Counted from the stretch's first letter, positions 1 to 6,804 are shown. The stretch is DNA of 9,267 nt from an uncultured Lysobacter sp. (GCA_902805755.1 CADCUA010000228.1:1-9267), one strand, 5' to 3'. The notes: generated from the sequence alone by a model not told the origin. Translations and numbers: made by a program.

Positions 1-936
1 CTCGCGGCGCCCGATGTGCTTGCAGTATTCGGCTTCGGTGATCACTCACCAGACATCAGCGATGCGCGTTACCTGCAGGTGCGGCTCGCGCCCGACGGCA
101 ACGCGCCGCTGGAGATCTGGCGCACGCGCGGCCCAGTGACGCACGGGCGCGAAGGCGCGGTGGCATGGGCCGAAGACGGCGCGCTGCAGTTCGGTGCGAT
201 CGAGCTCGACGAACCTGCGGGCAGCGCCGGCACCGACGCGCTCGGCGACGCCGCGCAGCAGGCGTACCGGCAGCTGCTCGCGTTCACCGCCGCGCGCGGC
301 TATCCGCACCTGCTGCGGCTGTGGAACTACCTGGACGGCATCACCGAAGGCAGCGGCGACGAGGAGCGTTACAAGCGCTTCTGCCTCGGGCGCGGTCTCG
401 GGCTCGGCGCTGCGGTCGCAGGGCCGCTGCCGGCCGCGACGGCGATCGGCCACCCGGTCTCGCGCGGGCGCACCTCGCGCCTGCAGGTGTACTGGCTGGC
501 CTCGAAAGAGCCCGGCACGCCGCTGGAAAACCCGCGCCAGCTCAGCGCCTACCGCTACCCGCGCCAGTACGGCCCGCAGCCGCCCAGCTTCGCGCGCGCG
601 ATGCTGCCGCCCGGATCGCTGCCGCTGCTGATGTCGGGCACCGCGTCCATCGTCGGCCACCAGTCCCTGCATGCGGACGACGCCGCCGCGCAGGTGGACG
701 AGACGCTCGCGAATTTCGACAGTCTGATCGCGGTCGCGCGCGAGCACCGTCCTTCGCTGCCGGCGACGTTCGGCCCGACCTCGCGCCTGAAGGTCTACGT
801 GCGCGACGAGGCCGACATTGCCGCGGTTACCGCGCGACTGGATGCGCGGCTCGGCGCCGACGTGCCGCGCATCGTGCTGCACGCGGCCGTGTGCCGGCGC
901 GAGCTGCGCGTGGAGATCGACGGCGTGCATTCGTAA
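1..936 (+). CDS. xanB2: XanB2-type chorismatase (3-/4-hydroxybenzoate synthase), 5' partial
   Basis: Family knowledge: this enzyme cleaves chorismate to pyruvate plus 3-hydroxybenzoate or 4-hydroxybenzoate in the cytoplasm, feeding aryl-polyene (xanthomonadin) pigment and ubiquinone synthesis. In the sequence, the frame is open from base 1 and reads LAAPDVLAVFGFGDH, so the real start lies upstream. The GTG at 16 is internal to a conserved segment and is not a convincing start. Family hallmarks, numbered from codon 16, are LLRLWNYLDGI (about 99-109), the YRYPRQYGPQPPSFARA stretch (about 178-194), SGTASIVGH (about 207-215) and a C-terminal CRRELRVEIDG. In the last of these, Cys293 and Glu300 have the +7 spacing of the Cys/Glu pair that I recall for Hyg5-type chorismatases. 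About 311 codons are visible, close to full length. The older label is pteridine-dependent deoxygenase-like. No pigment polyketide genes follow it here. The family call is firm; the product ratio cannot be read from sequence. Confidence 0.9.
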   Translation, partial: LAAPDVLAVFGFGDHSPDISDARYLQVRLAPDGNAPLEIWRTRGPVTHGREGAVAWAEDGALQFGAIELDEPAGSAGTDALGDAAQQAYRQLLAFTAARGYPHLLRLWNYLDGITEGSGDEERYKRFCLGRGLGLGAAVAGPLPAATAIGHPVSRGRTSRLQVYWLASKEPGTPLENPRQLSAYRYPRQYGPQPPSFARAMLPPGSLPLLMSGTASIVGHQSLHADDAAAQVDETLANFDSLIAVAREHRPSLPATFGPTSRLKVYVRDEADIAAVTARLDARLGADVPRIVLHAAVCRRELRVEIDGVHS

Positions 937-1052
937 ACGCGGTTGCGTTGCGCCCGCGGTAGCTAGGGTTCAAAAGCGCCGCAATGCCGGATGCACGCCG
1001 ATGACGTCACGCGACTGCACTTGATGTGATGCGCGCTTCGCGGCCATTACGA

Positions 1053-1068
1053 CGTCGCAACTGCGACG
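1053..1068. promoter_or_regulatory. Perfect 7+2+7 dyad, possible operator
   Basis: CGTCGCA and TGCGACG form perfect 7-base inverted arms around a 2-base centre (AC), 77 bases before the start codon of the small membrane-protein gene. The centre is too short for an RNA hairpin loop, so a dimeric DNA-binding protein site is the more natural reading. This is inference only; CG-rich palindromes also arise by chance in this genome. Confidence 0.3.
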
Positions 1069-1131
1069 GCTCCGATAACGCCCGCCAGCGCCCGCATCGG
1101 CAAGCCCGTTATGCTGCGGACTTCAACCTTT

Positions 1132-1136
1132 GGGAG
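1132..1136 (+). promoter_or_regulatory. Ribosome binding site (GGGAG) for the small membrane protein
   Basis: GGGAG is followed by an 8-base spacer and ATG at 1145. It fixes the start, since the upstream in-frame TTG would place this site inside the coding region. Confidence 0.6.
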
Positions 1137-1144
1137 ATCGCTGC

Positions 1145-1393
1145 ATGGGACTGATCAGCCTGATCTGGGGCCTTGTCGCACTTGTGTGGATGGTGGTCGC
1201 ATTGATCCCGTTGCTGGGCTGGGGCAACTGGTTCCTGATCCCGTTCGCGGCGGTCGGTGCGGTGATCGCGGCGATCGGCATCGCGACCACGCGGCCCGAA
1301 CAGCGTGGCCGCGCGAAGACCGGCCTGGTGCTCAACGGCATCGCGATCATCGTCGGCGTCGTGCGCCTGGGAATCGGCGGCGGCGTGCTTTAA
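1145..1393 (+). CDS. Small hydrophobic membrane protein (DUF4190-like)
   Basis: This 82-residue protein is almost entirely hydrophobic. Segment 1 covers about residues 3-20 (LISLIWGLVALVWMVVAL) and segment 2 about 25-48 (after GWGNW). A basic loop follows (RPEQRGRAKT), then a third segment of about 59-80 (GLVLNGIAIIVGVV). The loop followed by GLVLNGIAI resembles small DUF4190-type inner-membrane proteins; the match is partial and by eye. The ATG at 1145 is chosen over the in-frame TTG at 1130 because GGGAG at 1132-1136 lies 8 bases before it. The stop overlaps the stop of the convergent ABC ATPase gene. Function unknown. Alternatives are a stress-induced small membrane protein or a regulator of a membrane enzyme; nothing here decides between them. 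Confidence 0.75.
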   Translation: MGLISLIWGLVALVWMVVALIPLLGWGNWFLIPFAAVGAVIAAIGIATTRPEQRGRAKTGLVLNGIAIIVGVVRLGIGGGVL

Positions 1394-2961
1394 GCCGTTG
1401 TCGCGCAGTGCGGGCGCGCGGCCAGCAGCGCCCGCGTGTGCGCATGCTGCGGCGCGCGCAGCACCTGCGCGGTTGGCCCGGTTTCAACGATGCGCCCGTG
1501 CTCGAGCACCGCGATGCGTTCGGCGACCGCGGCCGCCGCGGCGAGGTCGTGGGTCACGAACAACAGTGCCAGGCCGCGCTCGGCCTTGAGCCTGACGAGC
1601 AGCGCAAGGATCGCCGCGCGATGGTGGGCATCGAGCGCGGACACCGCTTCATCGCACACCAGCAGCTGCGGATCGGTCGCCAGCGCCCGCGCGATCGCAA
1701 TGCGCTGGCGCTGCCCGCCGGAGAACTGGTGCGGCCAGCGCTCGGCCATCGACGCGTCCAGTCCGACCGCGTGTAGCAGCTCCGCGGCTTTCGCATGCTG
1801 CGAAGCGGCGTCGCCGAGCCCGTGGATGCGCAGCGGTTCGGTAATGATCTCGCGCACACGCATGCGCGGATCGAGTGAGGCATACGGATCCTGGAACACG
1901 ACACCGGTGCGCGCGCGCAAGCGTCGCAGCGCACGTCGGTCAAGGCTTGCGAGGTCGATCACCTGGTCGCCCTCGATCCAGCACACGCGCCCGTGCACGC
2001 CGCGCAGCAGCTTCAGCAGCGCGCGGCCCAACGTGCTCTTGCCGCTGCCGCTTTCACCGACCAGCGCCAAGCCCTCGCCGCGCCTGAGTTCGATCGACAC
2101 GCCGGCTAACGCATCGCGCGCGGCGCGCGGATAACGCACACGCAGCTGCTCGCCGCGCAGCAGCACCGCCCCGGCTGCGGGCGGCGGCGCCAGCGGCGCG
2201 AGCGCGTCGGCGGCGAGCAACTCACGCGTGTACGCGTGCTGCGGACGCGCGAACACCGTGTGCGTGTCGCCGCGCTCAACCACGTCGCCGCGCTGCAGTA
2301 CCAGCAACCGCTGCGCATAGGCGCCGACCAGCGGCAAGTCGTGGCTCACCAGCAAGGTCGCCAGCCCCTGTTCGCGGCGTAGCCGGTCCAGCAGGTCGAG
2401 GATGTCGCGTGCGATGCGTGCGTCCAGCGCCGAGGTCGGCTCATCGGCAATCAGCACACGCGGACGCAGCGCGAGCGCGAGCGCGATCGCGACGCGCTGG
2501 CGCTGGCCGCCGGAAAACTGGTGCGGGTGCTTATGCAATGCCTGCGCCGGGTCGGGCAGTTGCACCTGCTCGAGCAGCGCCACGGCTTCGCGTTGCGCCT
2601 CGGCCGCGGAGTTGCGATGCGCGACGCGCAGCGTTTCCACCAGTTGCGAGCCCACCGTGCGCAGCGGGTGCAGCGCGGCGAGCGGATCCTGCGGCACCCA
2701 GCCGAACAGGCGCCCACGCAGCGCCGCGTGTTCACGCCCGCCGATCGCGAGCTTTACGCCGTTATGCATCAACCCGCCCTGTGCACGCAGCCCCGTCGGC
2801 AGCAGGCCCAGCAGCGCAAGCGCGGTCAGGCTCTTGCCGCTGCCGCTCTCGCCGACCAGGCCCAGGCAATCACCGGCATGCAGCTCCAGATCCAGCGGCC
2901 CGAGCAGGCGCCGCGTGCCGGCATCGACCTGCAGCCCCTGCAATGCCAGCAGCACGCTCAT
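1390..2961 (-). CDS. Oligopeptide-type ABC transporter, fused double ATP-binding protein
   Basis: This 523-residue cytoplasmic ATPase carries two complete nucleotide-binding domains in one chain, like YejF and other OppD-OppF fusions, and would power peptide-type import. Domain 1 has Walker A GESGSGKS at 37-44, Q-loop Gln91, signature SGGQR at 150-154, Walker B LIADE at 170-174 followed by PTSALD, and switch His207. Domain 2 has Walker A at 302-309, Q-loop Gln357, signature at 414-418, Walker B LLVCDE at 433-438 followed by AVSALD, and His471. All catalytic residues are present in both halves. PQHAYTRELL (240-249) and PQHAHTRALL (504-513) are the family motifs after each domain. The ATG at 2961 overlaps the permease stop as ATGA, which implies coupled translation. 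A longer open frame upstream exists but runs inside the permease gene. The substrate (peptides, nickel or other) cannot be read from sequence. Confidence 0.95.
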   Translation of the reverse strand: MSVLLALQGLQVDAGTRRLLGPLDLELHAGDCLGLVGESGSGKSLTALALLGLLPTGLRAQGGLMHNGVKLAIGGREHAALRGRLFGWVPQDPLAALHPLRTVGSQLVETLRVAHRNSAAEAQREAVALLEQVQLPDPAQALHKHPHQFSGGQRQRVAIALALALRPRVLIADEPTSALDARIARDILDLLDRLRREQGLATLLVSHDLPLVGAYAQRLLVLQRGDVVERGDTHTVFARPQHAYTRELLAADALAPLAPPPAAGAVLLRGEQLRVRYPRAARDALAGVSIELRRGEGLALVGESGSGKSTLGRALLKLLRGVHGRVCWIEGDQVIDLASLDRRALRRLRARTGVVFQDPYASLDPRMRVREIITEPLRIHGLGDAASQHAKAAELLHAVGLDASMAERWPHQFSGGQRQRIAIARALATDPQLLVCDEAVSALDAHHRAAILALLVRLKAERGLALLFVTHDLAAAAAVAERIAVLEHGRIVETGPTAQVLRAPQHAHTRALLAARPHCATTA

Positions 2962-3806
2962 GCGGGCGCCGACGCCGGTTCGCGGTGCACGTCCAGCCAG
3001 TCGCGCAGGCCGTCGCCGAGGAACTGGAACAGCGCCAGCGTCGCGACGAGGAAGCCGGCCGGAAACAGCAGTGTCCACGGCGCGCTGTCGAGCTCCTGCA
3101 CGCCCTCGCTGAGCAGCGTGCCCCAGCTCGCGCTCGGCTCGTCCACGCTCAATCCGAGAAAGCCGAGGAAACTCTCGACGAGAATGGCTTGCGGAAGGAT
3201 CAGGCCCAGATACACGAACGCGAGCGGCAGCAGGTTCGGCAGCACATGCCAGCGCAGGCGCTGGCCGAAGCTCGCACCGGCCGCGTGCGCGGCCAGCACG
3301 AACGCCGCCTCGCGCAGGCGTGCGGCCTCGGCGCGCATCACGCGCGCCAGGTCAATCCACACATAGCCGCCGATCGCCGCGAGCAGCAACCCGAGCGAGC
3401 GCTCGAACAGCGTCAGCAGCAGGATCACCACCAGAAGGAACGGCAGCGCGCTGAACACGTCGAGCACGCGCAGCATCGCGCGCTCCACGCGCCCGCCCGC
3501 GAGGCCCGCGACCGCGCCATAGCCGACGCCGATGCCGAGCGCGACCAGGCTGGACATCAGCCCGATCGTCAGCGACAGCCGTCCGCCGGCGAGCGTGCGC
3601 GCGAACACGTCGCGGCCGATCGCGTCGGTGCCGAACCAGTGCCCGGCCGTGCCCGGTCCGACGGACAGCGCATGCCAGTCCGGCGTGTGCGGATCGAACG
3701 TCGACAGTCCCGGGCCAAGCACGCACAGCGCCGCCAGCACCGCGAGCGCGGCCAGGCAGGCACGGGCGACATCCGGCAGATCGCGCAGGGTTTGCATCGC
3801 GCGCAT
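2958..3806 (-). CDS. Oligopeptide-type ABC transporter permease (OppC/DppC-like)
   Basis: This is an inner-membrane permease subunit of about 282 residues. Numbered from the ATG at 3806, membrane segments lie at about 16-34, 79-102, 120-134, 139-155, 190-218 and 246-265. HWFGTDAIGRDVFARTLAGG (about 56-75) is the typical OppC/DppC segment before the second helix. The EAA loop starts at Glu166 (REAAFVLAAHAAG, then RLRWHVLPN) and is where the ATPase docks. OppC proteins normally pair with an OppB partner and a binding protein; neither is in this window. The start is uncertain: ATGs at 3866, 3806 and 3797 are in frame, and none has a clear ribosome site. I prefer 3806 or 3797, because the extra N-terminal residues from 3866 do not look like the family and would run through a dyad in the control region. 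The gene is followed by the ATPase with a 4-base overlap. Confidence 0.92.
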   Translation of the reverse strand: MRAMQTLRDLPDVARACLAALAVLAALCVLGPGLSTFDPHTPDWHALSVGPGTAGHWFGTDAIGRDVFARTLAGGRLSLTIGLMSSLVALGIGVGYGAVAGLAGGRVERAMLRVLDVFSALPFLLVVILLLTLFERSLGLLLAAIGGYVWIDLARVMRAEAARLREAAFVLAAHAAGASFGQRLRWHVLPNLLPLAFVYLGLILPQAILVESFLGFLGLSVDEPSASWGTLLSEGVQELDSAPWTLLFPAGFLVATLALFQFLGDGLRDWLDVHREPASAPA

Positions 3807-3830
3807 CGTAGCGGCTGCGACGCAGGCGCC

Positions 3831-3847
3831 GTCATTCGCCGGATGAC
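3831..3847. promoter_or_regulatory. 17-base dyad, candidate operator
   Basis: GTCATTCGCCGGATGAC is symmetric about base 3839: 7 of 8 base pairs match, and only 3836/3842 (T/G) breaks the symmetry. It lies 24 bases upstream of the preferred permease start and about 55 bases upstream of the outer-membrane protein start, where a dimeric regulator could act on both genes. The functional role is inferred. Confidence 0.4.
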
Positions 3848-3864
3848 TATTTCGCAGTCGCCGC

Positions 3865-3883
3865 ATCCAACCCGGTACTGGAT
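3865..3883. promoter_or_regulatory. Short inverted repeat ATCCA-N9-TGGAT
   Basis: Five-base arms flank a 9-base spacer just upstream of the ribosome site of the outer-membrane protein gene. It could be a regulator half-site pair or a weak 5' leader hairpin. Arms this short are weak evidence on their own. Confidence 0.22.
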
Positions 3884-3901
3884 CGAACTATCGAGGTTGT
3901 A

Positions 3902-6151
3902 ATGAGAGCAGCGGCGACCGGCGCGTGGATGTGCGTCTGGGTGGTGGTGGCGATGGGCTTGGACATTCAGAACGCGCAGGCGGCAGTCGTGGTCGATGGC
4001 GTGCTCGACGAGCCCGAATGGGCGCAGGCCAAGCGCTTCGATGCGTTCAAGCTGACCGAGCCGTTCCGCCTGAGCGCGCCCGATGCCGGCAGCGGTACGC
4101 AGGCGCGGCTGGTGTCGACGCCGGCCGGTATCGCGGTGGCTTTCATGCTTGAACACGCCGCGTCGCTGCCGCGGCTCAAGCCACGGCTCGAACGCGACCA
4201 GGTCGCGCCGGCCGACAGCGTCAATTTCATGATCGACTTCGATGGCGACGCGCGCGTTGCCTACAGCTTCACCGTCGGCCTGTCGGGATCGATCCGTGAC
4301 GGCGTCGTCGCCAACGAGAACCAGCTCAACGCCGACTGGGACACGGACTGGAGTTCGGCAGTCACCGAAACCGCCGAAGGCTGGCAGGTCGAACTGCTGA
4401 TCCCGTGGTCGGTCGCGCCGATGCGCGGCACCGACACGCCGGAGCGCACGGTCGCGGTGTACTTCAGCCGCGCGCTCGGCAGCAATGGCGAGCGCCAGGC
4501 GTATCCGGCGGTGTCGCCGGCGCGCGGGCGCTTCGTGTCCGGCTTCGAGCGCATCGAGATTCCGCAATACCGCGCGGCGCTGCTGCACGTCTGGCCCTAC
4601 CTCACCGCGCGGCACGACCTCATCGATGGCGGCACGTACTACAAGAGCGGCGCCGACGTGTTCTGGAAACCGTCACCGACGTTCCAGCTCAGCGCCACGG
4701 TCAATCCGGACTTCGGCCAGGTCGAGTCCGACGACCTGGTCATCAACTTCGACGCGGTGGAAACCTTCTTCAGCGACAAGCGCCCGTTCTTCACCGAGAA
4801 CCAGAGCATCTTCGATCTGGGCACGCCCGATTCGGGCCGCCTGGTCCACACCCGGCGCATCGGCGGCGATGCCGACGATGGCTCCGGCGCCAGCGACATC
4901 GACGCGGCGATCAAGCTCAACGGCTCGTTCGGCCGGCTCGGCTACGGCCTGCTCGCGGCCGCCGAGGACGGCGCGGCCGGTCGTGATTTCTACGCGATGC
5001 GCCTGCAGGCTCCGCTGCGCGCCGGGCTCAACGTGGGCTGGCTCGGCACCCACACGCAGCGTCCGTATCGCGACCGCAGCGCGCAGGTGCATGCGTTCGA
5101 TCTGGGCTGGAAGCCGAACGAGGCGGTGATCGTCAACGCGCAGCTACTGGGCAGCTTCATCGAGCAGCGCGGCGTTGCGGTCAACGACAGCGGCGGCTGG
5201 GTGCGGGTCGGCTGGACGCCGTCGGACCGCTGGAGCTATGAGGTCGAAGCCACGCATTTCGGCGAGCGCCTGGATTTCAACGACCTCGGGTTCCAGCGCC
5301 GCGCCAGCCTCAACGAACTCGAACTCACCGCCGTGCACCTGCGTCGCAGTGCGAGCGAGGACGCACGCCTGCGCAGCAGCCAGTGGTCGATGGAACTGCA
5401 GGCCCGCAGCAACGACCGCGGCGACCGGCTGCCGACGTTCCTGCTGCTCGGCAACAACTACAACTTCCGCAGCGGCAACGCGGTGTACCTCAATGCGAGC
5501 CTGATCAGCGAAGGCTGGGAGGATCTGATCTCGCGCGGCAACGGGCTGTGGCGGCGCTCGGGCCGGTATCGCGCGCAGGCCGATTTCATCAGCCGCCGCT
5601 ACGGCGAGTGGGCGTTCGGCGCCTCTTTCACGCTGCCGCCGATCGGGCTGTCGGCCACGCCCGCGCGTGAGCTCGGGCTCAGCGCGCGCTGGTATCCGAG
5701 CGAAGCGTTCAATGCCGCGTTCGAATTCGGCCCGGAGCGCACTACCGACTGGCTGATCTGGGAGGGCGGGCGCGACTTCGGCCGCTATTCGCGGCGCGGC
5801 GAGTTCGCCAGCCTGGACCTGAGCTGGTTCCCGGCGTTGAAGCACGAGCTGCGGCTGAAGTCGGAATGGCTGGCGATCCGCGCCGGCGATGGCGCCCGCT
5901 ACCGGCTGCAGCCCTCGGGGCAGATGGTTGCCAGCGGGCAGGCGCGGCCGGACTTCGACGTCAACAGTTTCGGCCTGCAATTGCGCTATCGCTATCTGCT
6001 GGGGCCGCAGTCGGACATCTTCCTCGCATATTCGCGCGGCGGCTTCCAGCGCCAGCAGCGCGACACACTGGACGCGACGACGCTGTTCGAGGAGGCCCTC
6101 GCGCTGCGCGACTCCGACCAGCTGCTGGCGAAGATCCGTTACCGGTTCTGA
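3902..6151 (+). CDS. Exported outer-membrane protein with CBM9-like and DUF5916 domains
   Basis: This 749-residue protein has a signal peptide (hydrophobic stretch about 8-20, likely cleaved after NAQA at about residue 27). The mature N-terminus VVVDGVLDEPEW and, further on, NADWDTDWSSAV with GWQVELLIPW (160-169) are the hallmarks of a CBM9-like beta-sandwich (about 30-222). Then comes the DUF5916 core: NPDFGQVESDD (268-278), FDAVETFFSDKRPFFTEN (283-300). The rest is rich in alternating aromatic and polar residues typical of a beta-barrel, and the chain ends LLAKIRYRF with the terminal Phe favoured by outer-membrane proteins. Family knowledge: DUF5916 proteins are common outer-membrane proteins of unknown ligand, and the CBM9-like part suggests sugar binding or enzyme-like recognition without proof. 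GAGG at 3893-3896, 5 bases before ATG, supports the start. The gene is divergent from the ABC unit and lies directly upstream of the sigma-factor operon. Confidence 0.92.
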   Translation: MRAAATGAWMCVWVVVAMGLDIQNAQAAVVVDGVLDEPEWAQAKRFDAFKLTEPFRLSAPDAGSGTQARLVSTPAGIAVAFMLEHAASLPRLKPRLERDQVAPADSVNFMIDFDGDARVAYSFTVGLSGSIRDGVVANENQLNADWDTDWSSAVTETAEGWQVELLIPWSVAPMRGTDTPERTVAVYFSRALGSNGERQAYPAVSPARGRFVSGFERIEIPQYRAALLHVWPYLTARHDLIDGGTYYKSGADVFWKPSPTFQLSATVNPDFGQVESDDLVINFDAVETFFSDKRPFFTENQSIFDLGTPDSGRLVHTRRIGGDADDGSGASDIDAAIKLNGSFGRLGYGLLAAAEDGAAGRDFYAMRLQAPLRAGLNVGWLGTHTQRPYRDRSAQVHAFDLGWKPNEAVIVNAQLLGSFIEQRGVAVNDSGGWVRVGWTPSDRWSYEVEATHFGERLDFNDLGFQRRASLNELELTAVHLRRSASEDARLRSSQWSMELQARSNDRGDRLPTFLLLGNNYNFRSGNAVYLNASLISEGWEDLISRGNGLWRRSGRYRAQADFISRRYGEWAFGASFTLPPIGLSATPARELGLSARWYPSEAFNAAFEFGPERTTDWLIWEGGRDFGRYSRRGEFASLDLSWFPALKHELRLKSEWLAIRAGDGARYRLQPSGQMVASGQARPDFDVNSFGLQLRYRYLLGPQSDIFLAYSRGGFQRQQRDTLDATTLFEEALALRDSDQLLAKIRYRF

Positions 6152-6168
6152 AAGTGCGTGCTAACCGA
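6152..6168 (+). promoter_or_regulatory. Short leader of the sigma operon with a hairpin
   Basis: Only 17 bases (44 if the later start at 6196 is used) separate the outer-membrane protein stop from the sigma gene. CGTGC (6157-6161) and GCACG (6171-6175) form a 5-bp hairpin with a 9-base loop that contains most of the first ATG (6169). No T tract follows, so it is not a convincing terminator. It could modulate initiation at 6169 or be chance. Confidence 0.25.
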
Positions 6169-6801
6169 ATGCACGAAGCGGGCATCCTAAGATCCATGGA
6201 CGGAGGCGGCGGCGACATCGCGGGCAGCAGGGACGACGACGATGCGCATGCGATCGCGCAGGCGCGCGCGGGCGATCAGCAGGCGTTCCGGTGCCTGGTC
6301 GACACGCATGCACGCGGGCTGTTCCAGCTGTGCTTTCGCATCACCCGCGATGCGACGCTCGCTGAAGACGCCGTGCAGGAGGCGCTCTACAAGGCCTGGC
6401 GTGCGCTGGGCGAGTTCGACGGGCGCGCGGCGTTTTCGACCTGGCTGCACCGCATCGCCGTCAACGCCGCGCTCGAACAGTTGCGGCGCAGCGCGCGCCA
6501 TCGCCAGGCCGCAATCGATGAATCGCATGACGAGGACGCCGAGAGGGATTTTCTGCACGGGTTTGCCGACGACACGCCCGGCCCCGAAGCGCGTGCGGTG
6601 GGCACGCAGATCGGCCAGCGCATCGGCGTGCAGATGGAGCGCCTGAGCCCGACCGAGCGTGCGGCGTTCGTCATGCGCCATTGCGAAGGCGAGCGCCTCG
6701 AGCGCATTGCCGTCGTGCTGTCGCTGAATACCGGCCAGTGCAAGCAGGCGATTTTCCGCGCCGTGCGCAAGTTGCGTGGCGCGCTGGAACCCTTGAGGTA
6801 A
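6169..6801 (+). CDS. ECF-type RNA polymerase sigma factor
   Basis: This 210-residue protein is a group-4 (extracytoplasmic function) sigma factor that would redirect RNA polymerase to a small stress regulon. Region 2 covers about 30-107: ARAGDQQAF, ITRDATLAEDAVQEALYKAW (59-78, the core-binding segment) and FSTWLHRIAVNAALEQLRR. The linker 117-141 is strikingly acidic. Region 4 covers about 155-205: LSPTERAAFVMRHCEGERLE, then helix-turn-helix RIAVVLSLNTGQCKQAIFRA, where the usual xxTVKSRLxRA is replaced by GQCKQAIFRA. Starts at 6169 and 6196 are both in frame and neither has a good ribosome site; 6196 would give 201 residues. The start remains open. The anti-sigma-like gene begins 3 bases after the stop, so its ribosome site lies within the end of this gene. 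Assignment to the ECF class is firm; the subgroup and target promoters are not known. Confidence 0.93.
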   Translation: MHEAGILRSMDGGGGDIAGSRDDDDAHAIAQARAGDQQAFRCLVDTHARGLFQLCFRITRDATLAEDAVQEALYKAWRALGEFDGRAAFSTWLHRIAVNAALEQLRRSARHRQAAIDESHDEDAERDFLHGFADDTPGPEARAVGTQIGQRIGVQMERLSPTERAAFVMRHCEGERLERIAVVLSLNTGQCKQAIFRAVRKLRGALEPLR

Positions 6802-6804
6802 CCC

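Larger units (their letters stand above)
937..1144. other. Non-coding gap between xanB2 and small membrane-protein gene
   Basis: This 208-base stretch has no convincing gene. The hexamer GACGTC occurs twice (1003-1008 and 1051-1056), the first inside the 8-base palindrome TGACGTCA (1002-1009). The second touches a 16-base dyad at 1053-1068. A 5-bp hairpin (936-949, AACGC/GCGTT around GGTT) sits right after the xanB2 stop but lacks a T tract, so it is not a convincing terminator. TATGCT at 1110-1115 resembles a -10 box, without a matching -35 at usual spacing. The gap presumably holds the promoter of the next gene. Confidence 0.6.
3807..3901. promoter_or_regulatory. Divergent control region between ABC unit and outer-membrane protein
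   Basis: About 95 bases separate the divergent starts, so promoters for both directions must sit here or overlap the gene ends. Two inverted repeats are visible (3831-3847 and 3865-3883) and are listed separately. TCGA occurs at 3883-3886 and 3891-3894. No clear -35/-10 pair could be picked on either strand. If the permease starts at 3866, the region shrinks to 35 bases. Confidence 0.5.

Noticed and set aside
46..930. 294-codon minus-strand frame opposite xanB2
   Set aside because: Low-complexity Arg-rich translation; the plus-strand frame has clear chorismatase motifs.
936..949. Hairpin after xanB2 as a rho-independent terminator
   Set aside because: The stem is only 5 bp and no T run follows.
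2962..3078. Extended N-terminus for the double ATPase
   Set aside because: The extension lies inside the permease gene and is Arg/Pro-rich. The ATG at 2961 with the ATGA overlap fits the family's N-terminus.
2409..3902. 497-codon open frame on the plus strand across the ABC genes
   Set aside because: It lies antisense to a clear ATPase and permease, is very rich in Arg/Ala/Gln, and has no family signal.
3569..4615. 348-codon minus-strand frame spanning the divergent region into the outer-membrane gene
   Set aside because: It overlaps two well-supported genes in other frames and shows shadow-like composition. It would also erase the divergent promoter region.
5866..6168. Longer version of the sigma factor starting inside the outer-membrane protein gene
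   Set aside because: The added N-terminal residues are an Arg/Ala/Pro-rich shadow of the barrel gene; ECF sigmas start shortly before region 2.
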